The position numbers and the translations under genes are program-made. Under the pieces are notes generated by a model. That model saw only the letters and a program-made list of their open reading frames with translations. It had not been told where the DNA came from and searched no databases. A DNA stretch of 64,000 nucleotides from Mycobacterium sp. SVM_VP21 (GTDB lineage Bacteria > Actinomycetota > Actinomycetes > Mycobacteriales > Mycobacteriaceae): assembly GCA_024758765.1 (NCBI GenBank), contig CP101406.1:3286001-3350000 (forward strand), in the 5' to 3' direction. Shown here in pieces: positions 1 through 9,245 of the stretch (positions are counted from its first letter, which is position 1; every line of letters begins with the position of its first letter).

Positions 1-1242
1 ATAGCCCATGATGTGCGCGCCGAGCAGCCGTCCGGTGCCGCGTTCGGCGATGAGCTTGGCGAATCCGGTGCTGTCCTCCATAGCCCAGCCGTAGGCGACG
101 TCACCGTAATCCTGAATCTTCACCGAGATGTCGAGACCCTTTGCCAGTGCCTGTGTTTCGGTCAATCCGACCGCAGCGATCTGCGGATCGGTGAAGACCG
201 CGGCCGGTACGTAGCGGTGGTCGGTGATCCGCATCGAGTCCACGTCGTCCCAGTCGCACAGCAGGTTGTGTTGCACCACCCTGGCCTCGTGGTTGGCGAC
301 ATGCTTGAGCTCATAGGGCGAGGACACGTCGCCGAGCGCGAAAACGCCGCGCGCCGAGGTTCGTTGGTATTTGTCGACGCTTACCCGCCCGCCGGCGATG
401 GTGACACCGGCCTGCTCGGCATCCAGCAGGTCACCGTTGGGCACCCGCCCGGTTGCCACCAGCATCGCGTCGGCCCGCAGCACCGCGCCGTCGTCGAGCT
501 CCACGACGACACCGTTCCCGTCGTTGCGCGCTGCGACTACGTTGCAGTGCGTGCGCAGCTCCCACTTGGCCGCGGCGATCCGGGTGAACCGTTCTGCAAC
601 GGTCTCGTCGCAGTGCCGCAGCAAAGTCGAACCGCGGATCACCACGGTGACGCGGACGCCCAAGGCAGAGAACACGTGGGCGAACTCGGCGGCGATGAAG
701 CCGCCGCCCACGATCACCAGGTGCTCGGGCAACTCGGCGATCCGCATCACGTCGTCGCTGGTGTAGTAACGCGCCCCGCTGTCGGCGATGGCGGGCGGGA
801 TCGCCGAGCGCGACCCGGCGGCGATCACCACCTGCTCGGCGCTGAACTGTTCACCTCCCGCGGTGAGCAGCACGTAGCGGCCGTCGGAGCCGACCGGGCC
901 GAATCGGGTGTGCTCGCCGTAGACGTCGACGTTCGGCAGGCTGCGGCGATACTGCTCACCGCCCGCGGCGATCGGGTCGATCCGCCCGAACACCCGTGAG
1001 ACGATCTCGTCCCAGCGCACACCGTCGATGTGGGCATCAATGCCGTAGCACGACGCTTCGGTCACCGTCTTGGCTACCTCGGCGGCGTAGACGAACATCT
1101 TGGTCGGGATGCAGCCCACATTGAGGCAGGTGCCGCCGAAAGTGCCCTGTTCACAGATCGCCACCCGCTTGTTCGCGTAGCGCTCGTCGAGAATGCTGTT
1201 GCCCGAACCGGTTCCGATGATCGCCAGGTCGTAGCTCTCCAT
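1..1242 (-). CDS. mtr: Mycothione reductase, 3' end cut by window edge
   Basis: NADPH-dependent flavoprotein disulfide reductase that keeps mycothiol (the actinobacterial glutathione substitute) reduced in the cytosol. The start ATG is at 1242 and 414 codons are visible before the window ends; the family is about 459 residues, so roughly 45 C-terminal residues with the His-Glu dimer-interface motif lie outside. The N-terminal FAD fold shows GTGSGN (residues 10-15), and the redox disulfide CLNVGC is at residues 39-44, followed by IPTK. A second Rossmann stretch ([15 protein letters not shown]) binds NADPH. It is divergent from mqo, 39 bp away. In M. tuberculosis other genes lie between mtr and mqo. 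Identification is by motif and by recalled similarity to Rv2855. Confidence 0.95.
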   Translation of the reverse strand, partial: MESYDLAIIGTGSGNSILDERYANKRVAICEQGTFGGTCLNVGCIPTKMFVYAAEVAKTVTEASCYGIDAHIDGVRWDEIVSRVFGRIDPIAAGGEQYRRSLPNVDVYGEHTRFGPVGSDGRYVLLTAGGEQFSAEQVVIAAGSRSAIPPAIADSGARYYTSDDVMRIAELPEHLVIVGGGFIAAEFAHVFSALGVRVTVVIRGSTLLRHCDETVAERFTRIAAAKWELRTHCNVVAARNDGNGVVVELDDGAVLRADAMLVATGRVPNGDLLDAEQAGVTIAGGRVSVDKYQRTSARGVFALGDVSSPYELKHVANHEARVVQHNLLCDWDDVDSMRITDHRYVPAAVFTDPQIAAVGLTETQALAKGLDISVKIQDYGDVAYGWAMEDSTGFAKLIAERGTGRLLGAHIMGY

Positions 1243-1281
1243 TGCGTCAGCCTAAACGGTGCGGCGGCTAATCTGAGGGGC

Positions 1282-2751
1282 GTGTCCCCATCGGTTCAGA
1301 CCGAGATGACCGACGTAGCGCTGATCGGCGCGGGCATCATGAGCGCCACATTGGGGGCGATGCTGCGCCGGCTGGAACCGGATGCCGCGATCACCCTCGT
1401 CGAACGGTTGGATTCGGCCGCAGGCGAGAGCAGCGATCCGTGGAACAACGCCGGCACCGGCCACGCTGGGCTCTGCGAGCTGTTCTACACACCTCAGCGG
1501 CCCGACGGCTCGATCGACATCGCCAAAGCGGTGCGGGTCAACGAGCAGTTCCAGGTGACCCGGCAGTTCTGGGCCTATGCCGTCGAGAACGGTCTGCTGG
1601 AGGATCCGCGTGACTTCCTGCACCCGATCCCGCACGTGAGCTTCGTACACGGCGCCGACGGCGTGGACTACCTGCGACGGCGCCATCATGCGCTGGCCGA
1701 CAACCCGTTGTTCGCCGGCACCGACTTCATCACCGACTTCGGCGAGTTCGTCGCGCGCCTGCCCGCGATGGCCGCCGGAAGAGACCCCAAGGTGCCGGTG
1801 GCCCTGGACTGGGCTCCGCACGGCACCGACGTCGACTTCGGCGCGCTGACGAGCCAGCTGATCGGATACGGGGTGCGCCACGGCACCGCGGTGAACTTCG
1901 GCCACGAGGTGCGGTCGCTGCGCCGGGAGTCCGACGCCAGCTGGACATTGGCTCTGGTCAACCGTCGCACCGGCGAAACCCGAAGGCTCAACGCCAAATT
2001 CGTCTTCATCGGAGCCGGGGGAGCGACCCTGGGCCTGCTGCAACGCGCGGGGATCCCCGAAGCGCGTGGCTTCGGCGGTTTCCCGATCGGCGGGGTGTTT
2101 CTGCGCAGCGGGGCCGCCGAACTCACCGCCGCACACCGCGCCAAGGTGTACGGCGCCCCGGTGCCAGGCGCGCCGTCGACGACCGCCCCGCACCTGGATG
2201 CCCGGATGGTCAACAGTGCGTCGTGGCTGCTGTTCGGACCGTTCGCCGGGTGGTCGCCGAAGTTTCTCAAGCACGGTCGGGCCACGGATCTGCCGAGATC
2301 GGTCCGCTTCGACAACATCAGGTCGCTGCTGGGCGCCGGGATCCGAGAGCGTGAACTGGTCGGGTACCTGCTCGGCCAACTGCGGCGAACCCACGGCACC
2401 CGGGTCGAGGCACTGCGGGAGTTCCTGCCGGACGCGGACCCCGCGGACTGGCACGAGATCCGGGCCGGCCAACGGGTGCAGGTGATTCGCGACGGGCAGC
2501 TCGATTTCAACACCACGATCGTCAGCGCCGGCGACGGCAGCATCGCGGGATTGCTCGGCGCCTCGCCGGGGGCCTCGACGGCGGTGCCGGCCATGCTGGA
2601 GGTGCTGGCGCGCTGTTTTGCCGGCAAGTTCGCCGACTGGCTGCCGACGCTCAAAGAGATGGTGCCCTCGCTGGGTACGCGCCTGTCCGAAGAGCCCGCG
2701 TTGTTCGAGCAGGTGTGGGAGTGGGGCAGCCGGCAGCTTCAGCTCAGCTGA
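1282..2751 (+). CDS. mqo: Malate:quinone oxidoreductase
   Basis: Peripheral membrane FAD enzyme that oxidises malate to oxaloacetate and passes electrons to the quinone pool, in place of or beside soluble malate dehydrogenase. About 489 residues, the family's usual size. The FAD motif [10 protein letters not shown] lies at residues 16-25, with the family segments [27 protein letters not shown] and [12 protein letters not shown] further on. The start is uncertain. GTG 1282 is preferred because it gives the family length, but GAGGGG ends only one base before it. ATG 1306 is also possible and loses only eight residues. The open frame continues upstream into mtr antisense, which is not coding. 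Orthologue of Rv2852c by recalled sequence. Confidence 0.95.
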   Translation: MSPSVQTEMTDVALIGAGIMSATLGAMLRRLEPDAAITLVERLDSAAGESSDPWNNAGTGHAGLCELFYTPQRPDGSIDIAKAVRVNEQFQVTRQFWAYAVENGLLEDPRDFLHPIPHVSFVHGADGVDYLRRRHHALADNPLFAGTDFITDFGEFVARLPAMAAGRDPKVPVALDWAPHGTDVDFGALTSQLIGYGVRHGTAVNFGHEVRSLRRESDASWTLALVNRRTGETRRLNAKFVFIGAGGATLGLLQRAGIPEARGFGGFPIGGVFLRSGAAELTAAHRAKVYGAPVPGAPSTTAPHLDARMVNSASWLLFGPFAGWSPKFLKHGRATDLPRSVRFDNIRSLLGAGIRERELVGYLLGQLRRTHGTRVEALREFLPDADPADWHEIRAGQRVQVIRDGQLDFNTTIVSAGDGSIAGLLGASPGASTAVPAMLEVLARCFAGKFADWLPTLKEMVPSLGTRLSEEPALFEQVWEWGSRQLQLS

Positions 2752-2759
2752 TCGACGCG

Positions 2760-2858
2760 GGGAGTAATGGTGGCGACCCGCAGCGCCCGGCTTCGCCGCG
2801 CTCGCGATCGCACGGGAGTTGAATGGTGGCGACCCGTTGCGCCCGGCTTCGCCGCGCT
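2760..2858. repeat. Two direct copies of a ~43 bp GC-rich intergenic repeat
   Basis: Copy 1 spans 2760-2802 and copy 2 spans 2814-2858. Both read GGGAGT, then AATGGTGGCGACCCG, two or three variable bases, then GCGCCCGGCTTCGCCGCGCT. They fill almost the whole gap between mqo and the siroheme synthase gene. GC-rich short repeats of this kind are common between mycobacterial genes; no function can be assigned from the sequence. Confidence 0.75.
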
Positions 2859-2882
2859 GACGGTCGCCACTAGAGTTATCGG

Positions 2883-4100
2883 GTGACCGAGAACCCCTAC
2901 CTGGCCGGTTTACGGCTGGCCGGCCGCAAGGTTGTTGTCGTGGGCGCGGGAAGCGTCGCGCAGCGACGTCTTCCGCTGTTGGTGGACAGTGGCGCGCAGG
3001 TGCTGGTGATCGCACCCAGCGCCACCCCGGCGGTCGAAGCGCTGGGGGAGCGTAAGCCCGGCATCACGCTGGTCTCGCGCACCTACCGCGACGGGGACCT
3101 GGCCGATGCCTGGTACGCGATCGCGGCCACCAACGACCCGGAGGTCAACGCCGCCATCGTGGCTGAGGCCGACCGTCGCCAGATCTTCTGTGTGCGCGCA
3201 GATCTGGCCGTCGAGGGATCCGCGGTCACCCCGGCCACCTTCGGTTACTCCGGGCTGTCGGTGGGCGTGCTGGCCGGCGGTGAGCACAACCGGTCGGCGG
3301 CGATCCGCTCGGCGATCCGGGAGGCCCTGCAGAACGGCACCATCACCGTGGACGCAGCGGCGACCCCCGATGTGGTGCGCGGCGGTGTCGCACTGGTGGG
3401 TGGCGGACCGGGCGATCCGGAACTGATCACAGTGCGCGGCCGTCGCATGCTCTCGCACGCCGACGTCGTGGTGGCCGACCGGCTCGCGCCGCCCGAGCTG
3501 CTCGCCGAACTGCCCCCGACCGTCGAAGTGATCGATGCCGCCAAGATCCCCTACGGACGGGCGATGGCGCAGGACGCCATCAACGCGCTGATGATCGAAC
3601 GCGCCAAGGCCGGCAAGTTCGTGGTGCGCCTCAAGGGCGGCGACCCATTCGTGTTCGCCCGCGGCTACGAAGAGGTGCTCGCCTGTGCCGACGCCGGGAT
3701 TCCGGTGACGGTTGTGCCGGGTGTGACCAGTGCCATAGCGGTGCCGGCACTGGCCGGGGTGCCGGTCACCCACCGGGCCGTGAACCACGAGTTCGTGGTG
3801 GTCAGCGGGCATGTCGCGCCCGACGATCCCGAATCGTTAGTGAATTGGGACGCCTTGGCCGCAATGCGCGGAACCATCGTGTTGTTGATGGCCATCGAGC
3901 GCATCGAACAATTCAGTGCGGTCCTGCAAAAGGGCGGGCGACCTGCGGATACGCCGGTTCTGGTGGTGCAGCATGGCACCACGCCGGCCCAGCACACGCT
4001 GCGAGCAACGCTGGCCGACGCGCCCGAGAAAATCCGCGCGGAGGGCATTCGACCTCCCGCGATCGTGATTATCGGGGCCGTCGCCGGTTTTGGGGTTTAA
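2883..4100 (+). CDS. cysG: Siroheme synthase / uroporphyrinogen-III C-methyltransferase
   Basis: Makes the siroheme cofactor of sulfite and nitrite reductases. Two domains are visible. Residues 1-155 form a NAD-binding precorrin-2 dehydrogenase/ferrochelatase fold (GAGSVAQRR at 21-29). Residues 165-405 form the SAM-dependent uroporphyrinogen-III methyltransferase, with GGGPGDPELITVRG at 173-186 and VRLKGGDPFVFARGYEE. The length of 405 matches Rv2847c and is shorter than E. coli CysG (about 457). The start is GTG 2883. In M. tuberculosis cobO and cobB precede this gene; here mqo does. An efpA-type exporter follows 33 bp downstream. Confidence 0.95.
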   Translation: MTENPYLAGLRLAGRKVVVVGAGSVAQRRLPLLVDSGAQVLVIAPSATPAVEALGERKPGITLVSRTYRDGDLADAWYAIAATNDPEVNAAIVAEADRRQIFCVRADLAVEGSAVTPATFGYSGLSVGVLAGGEHNRSAAIRSAIREALQNGTITVDAAATPDVVRGGVALVGGGPGDPELITVRGRRMLSHADVVVADRLAPPELLAELPPTVEVIDAAKIPYGRAMAQDAINALMIERAKAGKFVVRLKGGDPFVFARGYEEVLACADAGIPVTVVPGVTSAIAVPALAGVPVTHRAVNHEFVVVSGHVAPDDPESLVNWDALAAMRGTIVLLMAIERIEQFSAVLQKGGRPADTPVLVVQHGTTPAQHTLRATLADAPEKIRAEGIRPPAIVIIGAVAGFGV

Positions 4101-4133
4101 ACAGCTCTTAATATTACTGTAGGGTAGCCCGTT

Positions 4134-5714
4134 ATGACTGCACTCGATGATGCAGGGCGGGCGAGCGCGCAGAGGTCCGAAGGTGGGGCCGGGGGGGTCC
4201 CCCGAGGGCGTGCCGGCTCGGATCTCGTGAGTTGGACCAGCAAGTATGTGTCGTCCTGGCTGCCTTCTCGTCGCTTCATCTACGCCGTGATCGCCATCGG
4301 TGGCATGCAGCTGCTGGCCACCATGGACAGCACTGTCGCGATCGTTGCGCTTCCTAAGATCCAGGACGACCTGGGGTTGTCCGACGCGGGTCGTGGCTGG
4401 GTGATCAGTGCCTACGTGCTGACCTTCGGCGGACTGATGCTGCTCGGCGGCCGACTCGGCGACACCATCGGCCGCAAGCGCACCTTCATCAGCGGGGTCG
4501 GGCTGTTCACCATCGCGTCTGTCTTGTGTGCCGTGGCCTGGGATGCCCCCACGCTGGTCATCGCGCGGCTCCTGCAGGGTGTCGGCTCGGCCATCGCCTC
4601 ACCGACGGCGCTGGCGCTGATTGCCACCACCTTCCCCAAGGGGCCGGCCCGCAATGCCGCCACCGCGATATTCGGCGCGATGACCGCTGTCGGATCGGTG
4701 ATGGGCCTGGTGGTCGGCGGCGCGCTGACCGAGGTGTCATGGCGGCTGGCGTTCGGGATCAACGTGCCGATTGGCCTGCTGATGATCTATCTGGCTCGGA
4801 CCGCGCTGACTGAGACCAACCGGGAGCGGATGAAGCTGGATGCCGCCGGCGCGCTGCTGGCGACTCTGGGCTGCACGGCGGCGGTGTTCGCCTTCACGAT
4901 TGGCCCGGAGAAGGGTTGGATCTCGGTCATCACCATCGGCTCCGCTGTGGTCGCAATCGTGGCGATGCTGGCGTTCGCCGTGGTGGAGCGCACCGCCGAG
5001 AATCCGGTGGTGCCGTTCAGCCTGTTCAAGGACCGCAACCGGTTGCTGACCTTCGCGGCGATCTTCCTCGCCGGCGGCGTGCTGTTCACCTTGACCGTGA
5101 CCATCGGTCTGTACGTCCAGGATCTGATGGGCTACTCGGCCTTGCGTGCCGGCGTGGGATTTATCCCGTTCGTGATCGGGCTGGGAGTCGGACTGGGTCT
5201 GTCCTCCCAGCTGGTGCGCCGGTTCCCGCCCCGGGTGCTGGTGATCGCCGGTGGCATCGTGTTGTTGGGCGCGATGATCTACGGCTCGACGATCAACCGG
5301 AACCTTCCGTACTTCCCGAACTTCGTCACGTTGATCGTGCTCGGTGGGCTCGGGATCGGCGTGATCGTGGTGCCGCTGACCCTGTCGGCGATCGCCGGCG
5401 TGGGCTTCGACCAGATCGGCCCGACTTCGGCGATCGCATTGATGCTGCAGAACCTGGGCGGGCCGATCGTGCTGGCGGTCATTCAGGCCGTCATCACGTC
5501 GCGCACGCTGTACCTCGGCGGCACCAACATGCCGGTCAAGACCATGAACCCCGCGCAGATCGCCGCGTTGGATTCCGGCTACACCTACGGACTGCTGTGG
5601 ATTGCCGCGGTGGCGGTCCTGGTCGGCGGGATCTCCCTGCTGATCGGTTACACGGCCAAGCAGGTCGCGCATGCCCAGGATGTGCAGGACGCCTTCGGCG
5701 CCGGCAACCTCTGA
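4134..5714 (+). CDS. efpA: EfpA-type MFS drug efflux transporter
   Basis: Inner-membrane proton-driven multidrug exporter of the DHA2 (14-helix) branch of the major facilitator superfamily; EfpA of M. tuberculosis is induced by cell-wall drugs. The 526-residue protein has a soluble N-terminus of about 45 residues, then the QxxxTMDSTVAIVALPKIQ first helix, motif A GGRLGDTIGRKRTF in the first cytoplasmic loop, and motif C-like SVMGLVVGGALTEVSWR. The C-terminal phrases TSRTLYLGG and YTYGLLW match Rv2846c closely. The start is ATG 4134. A leading TAATATTAC/TAGGGT stretch upstream could be a -10 region. A paralogue follows 52 bp downstream. Confidence 0.95.
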   Translation: MTALDDAGRASAQRSEGGAGGVPRGRAGSDLVSWTSKYVSSWLPSRRFIYAVIAIGGMQLLATMDSTVAIVALPKIQDDLGLSDAGRGWVISAYVLTFGGLMLLGGRLGDTIGRKRTFISGVGLFTIASVLCAVAWDAPTLVIARLLQGVGSAIASPTALALIATTFPKGPARNAATAIFGAMTAVGSVMGLVVGGALTEVSWRLAFGINVPIGLLMIYLARTALTETNRERMKLDAAGALLATLGCTAAVFAFTIGPEKGWISVITIGSAVVAIVAMLAFAVVERTAENPVVPFSLFKDRNRLLTFAAIFLAGGVLFTLTVTIGLYVQDLMGYSALRAGVGFIPFVIGLGVGLGLSSQLVRRFPPRVLVIAGGIVLLGAMIYGSTINRNLPYFPNFVTLIVLGGLGIGVIVVPLTLSAIAGVGFDQIGPTSAIALMLQNLGGPIVLAVIQAVITSRTLYLGGTNMPVKTMNPAQIAALDSGYTYGLLWIAAVAVLVGGISLLIGYTAKQVAHAQDVQDAFGAGNL

Positions 5715-5766
5715 CTTTGCCCGGACGTCGCGCTGACGGGGCCGTCGGTAGCTAAGCTCACCTGCT

Positions 5767-7260
5767 ATGGCCGCGCCGGGGGAATCCCAGTCGGCCGGCC
5801 GCTCGTTGTCGTCCAACGTGCTCGGTATCGCCATCGTGGCGATCACCGGCATGCAACTGATGTCGACGCTGGACGGCACCATCGTCATAGTGGCGTTGCC
5901 GCGGATGCAGGCCGACCTTGATCTGTCCGACGCCGCCAAGAGCTGGGTCATCACCGCCTACGTACTGACCTTCGGCGGCCTGCTGCTACTCGGCGGCCGG
6001 GTGGGCGACGCCATCGGACAGAAGCGGGCGTTCGTCTCGGGGGTCGGGTTGTTCACTATCGCCTCACTGGTCTGCGGAGTGGCCACCGACTCCGCCACCT
6101 TGATCGTCGCCCGGGCGGTCCAGGGCATTGGGGCCGCGATTGCCGCACCGACCGGCCTGGCGCTCATCGCGACCACCTACGCGGCCGGTCAGGCCCGTAA
6201 CCAAGCGATGGCGGTGTCGGCCGCCATGCAGGGCATCGGCTCGGTCATGGGCCTGGTGCTCGGTGGCGCCCTGACCGTCATCTCGTGGCGGCTGGCGTTT
6301 CTGATCAACATCCCGATCGGGATCGCCATCGTGGCCATCGCCGTGACACGGCTGACCGAGACCAACACCGAACGGCTCCGGCTCGACCTCACCGGGGCGC
6401 TGCTGGCCACCGGCGGGTGCACTGCGGCGGTGTTGGTGTTCACCCAGGGCCTGCCCCAGGGCTGGGTGAGCCCGTGGGTGATCGGCGCCGGGGTGGCGGC
6501 GGCGCTGTTCCTGCTGGCGTTCCTGCTCGTCGAACGCAACGCCGCCAACCCGCTGGTGCCGGCGGCGGTGTTCGACAACCCCAGCCGGGTCGCCACCTTC
6601 GTGGCGTACTTCATGGCCGGCGGGGTGATGCTCACGGTGAGCGTGATGATCGGGCTACTGGTTCAAGACGTGCTGGGCTACTCGGCCCTGCGCGCGGGGA
6701 TCTGCTTCATCCCGTTTGCGGTGGCCATGGGTGTCGGCAACCTGGTGACCAGTTGGGCGGCCGCGCTGATCGCGCCGCGCTGGCTCATCATCGGGGCCGG
6801 GAGCCTGGTCTGGGGCGCCATGCTGTTCGGGTCGACGCTGGACCGGGGCGTGCCGTACGTCCCCGATCTGGTGATGCTGTTCGTGGTCGGTGGCTTCGGT
6901 ATTGGCGTGATCTCGGTGGTGCTGCCGCTGTGCGCGGTCGCCGACGTCGGCCCACGCGAGATCGGTCCCGTGTCGGCGGTCACCTTGATGGTCTACAACT
7001 TGGGCGGCCCGGTGGTGCTGGTGATCATCCAGGCCGTGCAGACCTCCCGAACGCTGTACCTGGGCGGCACCACCGGCCCGGTGAAGAACATGACCGACAG
7101 CGAACTGGATGCGCTCGGCCACGGCTACACCTATTCGCTGCTGTGGGTTGCCGCGATTGCCGTGCTGGTGGGTGCGGCGGCACTGTTCATCAGGTTCTCG
7201 GCCGACCAGATCGCCCGGGCCCAGCACACCCGTGAGGCCGTGGAGGCCGGGCAGCTGTAG
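5767..7260 (+). CDS. Second EfpA-like MFS transporter (tandem paralogue)
   Basis: 497-residue, 14-helix DHA2 transporter with the same signature blocks as the preceding gene: MSTLDGTIVIVALPRMQ, motif A GGRVGDAIGQKRAF, SVMGLVLGGALTVISWR, LGYSALRAGICFIPF, TSRTLYLGGTTGPVK and YTYSLLW. It lacks the longer soluble N-terminus of its neighbour. The two are clearly homologous throughout, yet differ at many positions, so the duplication is not recent. Substrate is unknown; drug or lipid export is inferred from the family. It ends 5 bp from the convergent end of ureD. Confidence 0.92.
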   Translation: MAAPGESQSAGRSLSSNVLGIAIVAITGMQLMSTLDGTIVIVALPRMQADLDLSDAAKSWVITAYVLTFGGLLLLGGRVGDAIGQKRAFVSGVGLFTIASLVCGVATDSATLIVARAVQGIGAAIAAPTGLALIATTYAAGQARNQAMAVSAAMQGIGSVMGLVLGGALTVISWRLAFLINIPIGIAIVAIAVTRLTETNTERLRLDLTGALLATGGCTAAVLVFTQGLPQGWVSPWVIGAGVAAALFLLAFLLVERNAANPLVPAAVFDNPSRVATFVAYFMAGGVMLTVSVMIGLLVQDVLGYSALRAGICFIPFAVAMGVGNLVTSWAAALIAPRWLIIGAGSLVWGAMLFGSTLDRGVPYVPDLVMLFVVGGFGIGVISVVLPLCAVADVGPREIGPVSAVTLMVYNLGGPVVLVIIQAVQTSRTLYLGGTTGPVKNMTDSELDALGHGYTYSLLWVAAIAVLVGAAALFIRFSADQIARAQHTREAVEAGQL

Positions 7261-7264
7261 CCGG

Positions 7265-7909
7265 CTAGGTCCCCAGTAGCTCATCCTGGCGGGTGCTCAG
7301 CGTTCCTCCACCGGCCAGTGCGAGAACCGTCCACCGCGGATCGGCCGTCTCGGTGGGACATAGTGCGGGATAGTTGAATTCGCTGATCGTGGCGCGCGGT
7401 GCGTACAGCGCGTCGTCGGCCAGCGAGCCTGCCCCGAGTTCCATCCGATGGCGCAGCAGTGGGCGATAATCCCGGTCGGCTCGCAGCGATCCCGACCAGT
7501 GGCCCTGCCGCTCCCCGGTCCTGCCGATCTGTACCCGCTCGCGCAGGCGCACCGAGGCGTCGTCGTAGAGGTGCAGTGCGGTGAGACAGGCATGCCGTGC
7601 GTCGGCGGCGACGATGGTGGGCTCGAGGTCGACGTCCAGCACACCGGCCACTTCGATCTGCCAATCCGCGCTCGAGCTCAGGCTGGCGGCACCCGGCAGC
7701 ACCACGGTGGCGGCTGCGCTACGCAGTGTCAGCCGGGCACCGGCCTCCACGATCAGACGGACCGAGATGACGTCGCCGCCCAGGGGAGTGGCGGCCGCCG
7801 ACACCAGATGCACCCTGTCGGGCCCGGTGCGCCGGGCCGCCAGACCACCATCGAACTCGATGCGCGGCAGCCGGTTCGGGCAGGCGATCACCGTGACGCG
7901 GGAATGCAT
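7265..7909 (-). CDS. ureD: Urease accessory protein UreD
   Basis: Cytosolic scaffold that binds apo-urease and, with UreF and UreG, delivers nickel to the active site. 214 residues, like the short UreD (about 208) of M. tuberculosis and shorter than the roughly 270 of enterobacteria. Family features are GGDVISVRLIVEAGARLTLRSA and a C-terminal region ending in a hydrophobic segment. The start ATG at 7909 shares its A with the ureG stop (TGATG), so translational coupling is likely. It is the last gene of the ureABCFGD operon. Confidence 0.88.
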   Translation of the reverse strand: MHSRVTVIACPNRLPRIEFDGGLAARRTGPDRVHLVSAAATPLGGDVISVRLIVEAGARLTLRSAAATVVLPGAASLSSSADWQIEVAGVLDVDLEPTIVAADARHACLTALHLYDDASVRLRERVQIGRTGERQGHWSGSLRADRDYRPLLRHRMELGAGSLADDALYAPRATISEFNYPALCPTETADPRWTVLALAGGGTLSTRQDELLGT

Positions 7910-8589
7910 CAAGGATTCGAATGCTCGCGCAACTGGTCGCGGACCCAGGCGAGGACCTCGGTGGCGGCCGGGTCCTCGGTCAACGACTGCAGCACCGTGG
8001 GCCGACCGTCGCGCACGTTGGCGGCGTCGCGGGCCATGACCTGCAAGTCTGCGCCCACCATCGGTGCGAGGTCGGTCTTGTTCACCACCAACAGATCTGA
8101 GTAGGTGACTCCGGGACCGCCCTTGCGCGGCACCTTGTCGCCACCGGCCACATCGACGACGAAGATCTGTACGTCGATCAGCCCCGAGGAGAACGTCGCC
8201 GTCAGATTGTCGCCACCGGACTCGACCAGAATCAGGTCAAGCCCGCTGTGCGCGGCCATCAGGTCATCGATGGCATCCAGGTTCGCGGTGATGTCATCCC
8301 GGATCGCGGTGTGCGGGCAGCCGCCGGTCTGCACGGCCGAAATCCGGTCATCGGGGAGCACCGCGTGCTTACGCAGGAAGTCGGCGTCCTCGGTGGTGTA
8401 GATGTCGTTGGTCAGTACCGCCAGCGACAACTCGTCCCGCAACTGCCGGCACAGCGCGGCGACCAGCGCCGTCTTGCCCGACCCGACCGGACCGCCCACG
8501 CCGATGCGCAGCGGTTCACCGGGCTTGCGGACTCGCTTCGGCCTATCGACATGGGTGTGCGGCGCACCGTCGAGGAAATGAGGTGGCAT
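7909..8589 (-). CDS. ureG: Urease accessory GTPase UreG
   Basis: SIMIBI GTPase that powers nickel insertion into urease. Walker A GPVGSGKT lies at residues 33-40. [25 protein letters not shown] (the Cys-Pro-His nickel/zinc motif), ESGGDN and NKTDL follow in the expected order. ATG 8589 is chosen over an upstream in-frame start because AAAGGAG sits five bases before it, and it gives 226 residues, as in M. tuberculosis. The N-terminus carries only a few histidines (HF, HTH) instead of a long His tail. Confidence 0.95.
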   Translation of the reverse strand: MPPHFLDGAPHTHVDRPKRVRKPGEPLRIGVGGPVGSGKTALVAALCRQLRDELSLAVLTNDIYTTEDADFLRKHAVLPDDRISAVQTGGCPHTAIRDDITANLDAIDDLMAAHSGLDLILVESGGDNLTATFSSGLIDVQIFVVDVAGGDKVPRKGGPGVTYSDLLVVNKTDLAPMVGADLQVMARDAANVRDGRPTVLQSLTEDPAATEVLAWVRDQLREHSNP

Positions 8590-8599
8590 GACGCTCCTT

Positions 8600-9235
8600 T
8601 CACGAAACAAACAGTGGGCGCTCGCGGGTGGTGTGCCGTTGAGCGAGCATGTCCAGCAACGGATCTGACAGGTCTGCTAGGCCGATGGTCGCCTCGGCGG
8701 CGGTACGCTCGCACAGGTCCGCCAGACCGAAGGTCACGGCGGCGACATCGGCCGGATCCAGCGCCAGCAGGCGCTGCGCAGCGGTAGCCGAACTGGTCAT
8801 TGCGGTGTACACCAGCGTCAGTGCGTTCTGGTTCGGGCTCAGGGCGCTGACCGCGCCCACCAGTCCTGCGACGGTGGCAAGGTGGGGCCGGGTGCCCAGT
8901 GCATCCCAGCACGGGTTGGGCCACACCCGCCGGGCCAATCGCGCCAAGCCGCGGCCCTGGCTGCGCGACGCCTCCCGGGATGCCGGGGCCGGGGTGCGGG
9001 CATCGGTTTCCTCATCGGCGTCGGCGACGCTGAGATCGCCTCGATGCACCGCTGCCGCTATCGAGGCGGTGACCAGACCGTGGCTGCGGACCCGGCGCAC
9101 CAAGAAGGCTTCCAGAGTGGCCAGATTCGTCACCAGGCCGCTGGTGACCGCCTCCTCCAGGCCGCCGGAATGCACATGACCGCCGACCGGCAGTCGAGAA
9201 TCGGCCAGGGTGAGCAACGTCGCGAGCCCAGACAT
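8600..9235 (-). CDS. ureF: Urease accessory protein UreF
   Basis: Helical protein that bridges UreD and UreG in the nickel-insertion complex and acts as a checkpoint for UreG. From ATG 9235 it is 211 residues, equal to the M. tuberculosis protein, and starts [20 protein letters not shown]. Family blocks include [17 protein letters not shown] and [10 protein letters not shown], ending RPLFVS. The open frame extends further upstream into ureC, but that part is not UreF-like. It lies 10 bp after the ureC stop in the same operon. Confidence 0.93.
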   Translation of the reverse strand: MSGLATLLTLADSRLPVGGHVHSGGLEEAVTSGLVTNLATLEAFLVRRVRSHGLVTASIAAAVHRGDLSVADADEETDARTPAPASREASRSQGRGLARLARRVWPNPCWDALGTRPHLATVAGLVGAVSALSPNQNALTLVYTAMTSSATAAQRLLALDPADVAAVTFGLADLCERTAAEATIGLADLSDPLLDMLAQRHTTRERPLFVS

Positions 9236-9245
9236 CACATAGCCA

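Noticed and set aside
1252..3015. 587-codon open frame on the minus strand
   Set aside because: Lies opposite mqo and cysG; no family similarity, Arg/Gly-rich composition typical of antisense frames in GC-rich DNA.
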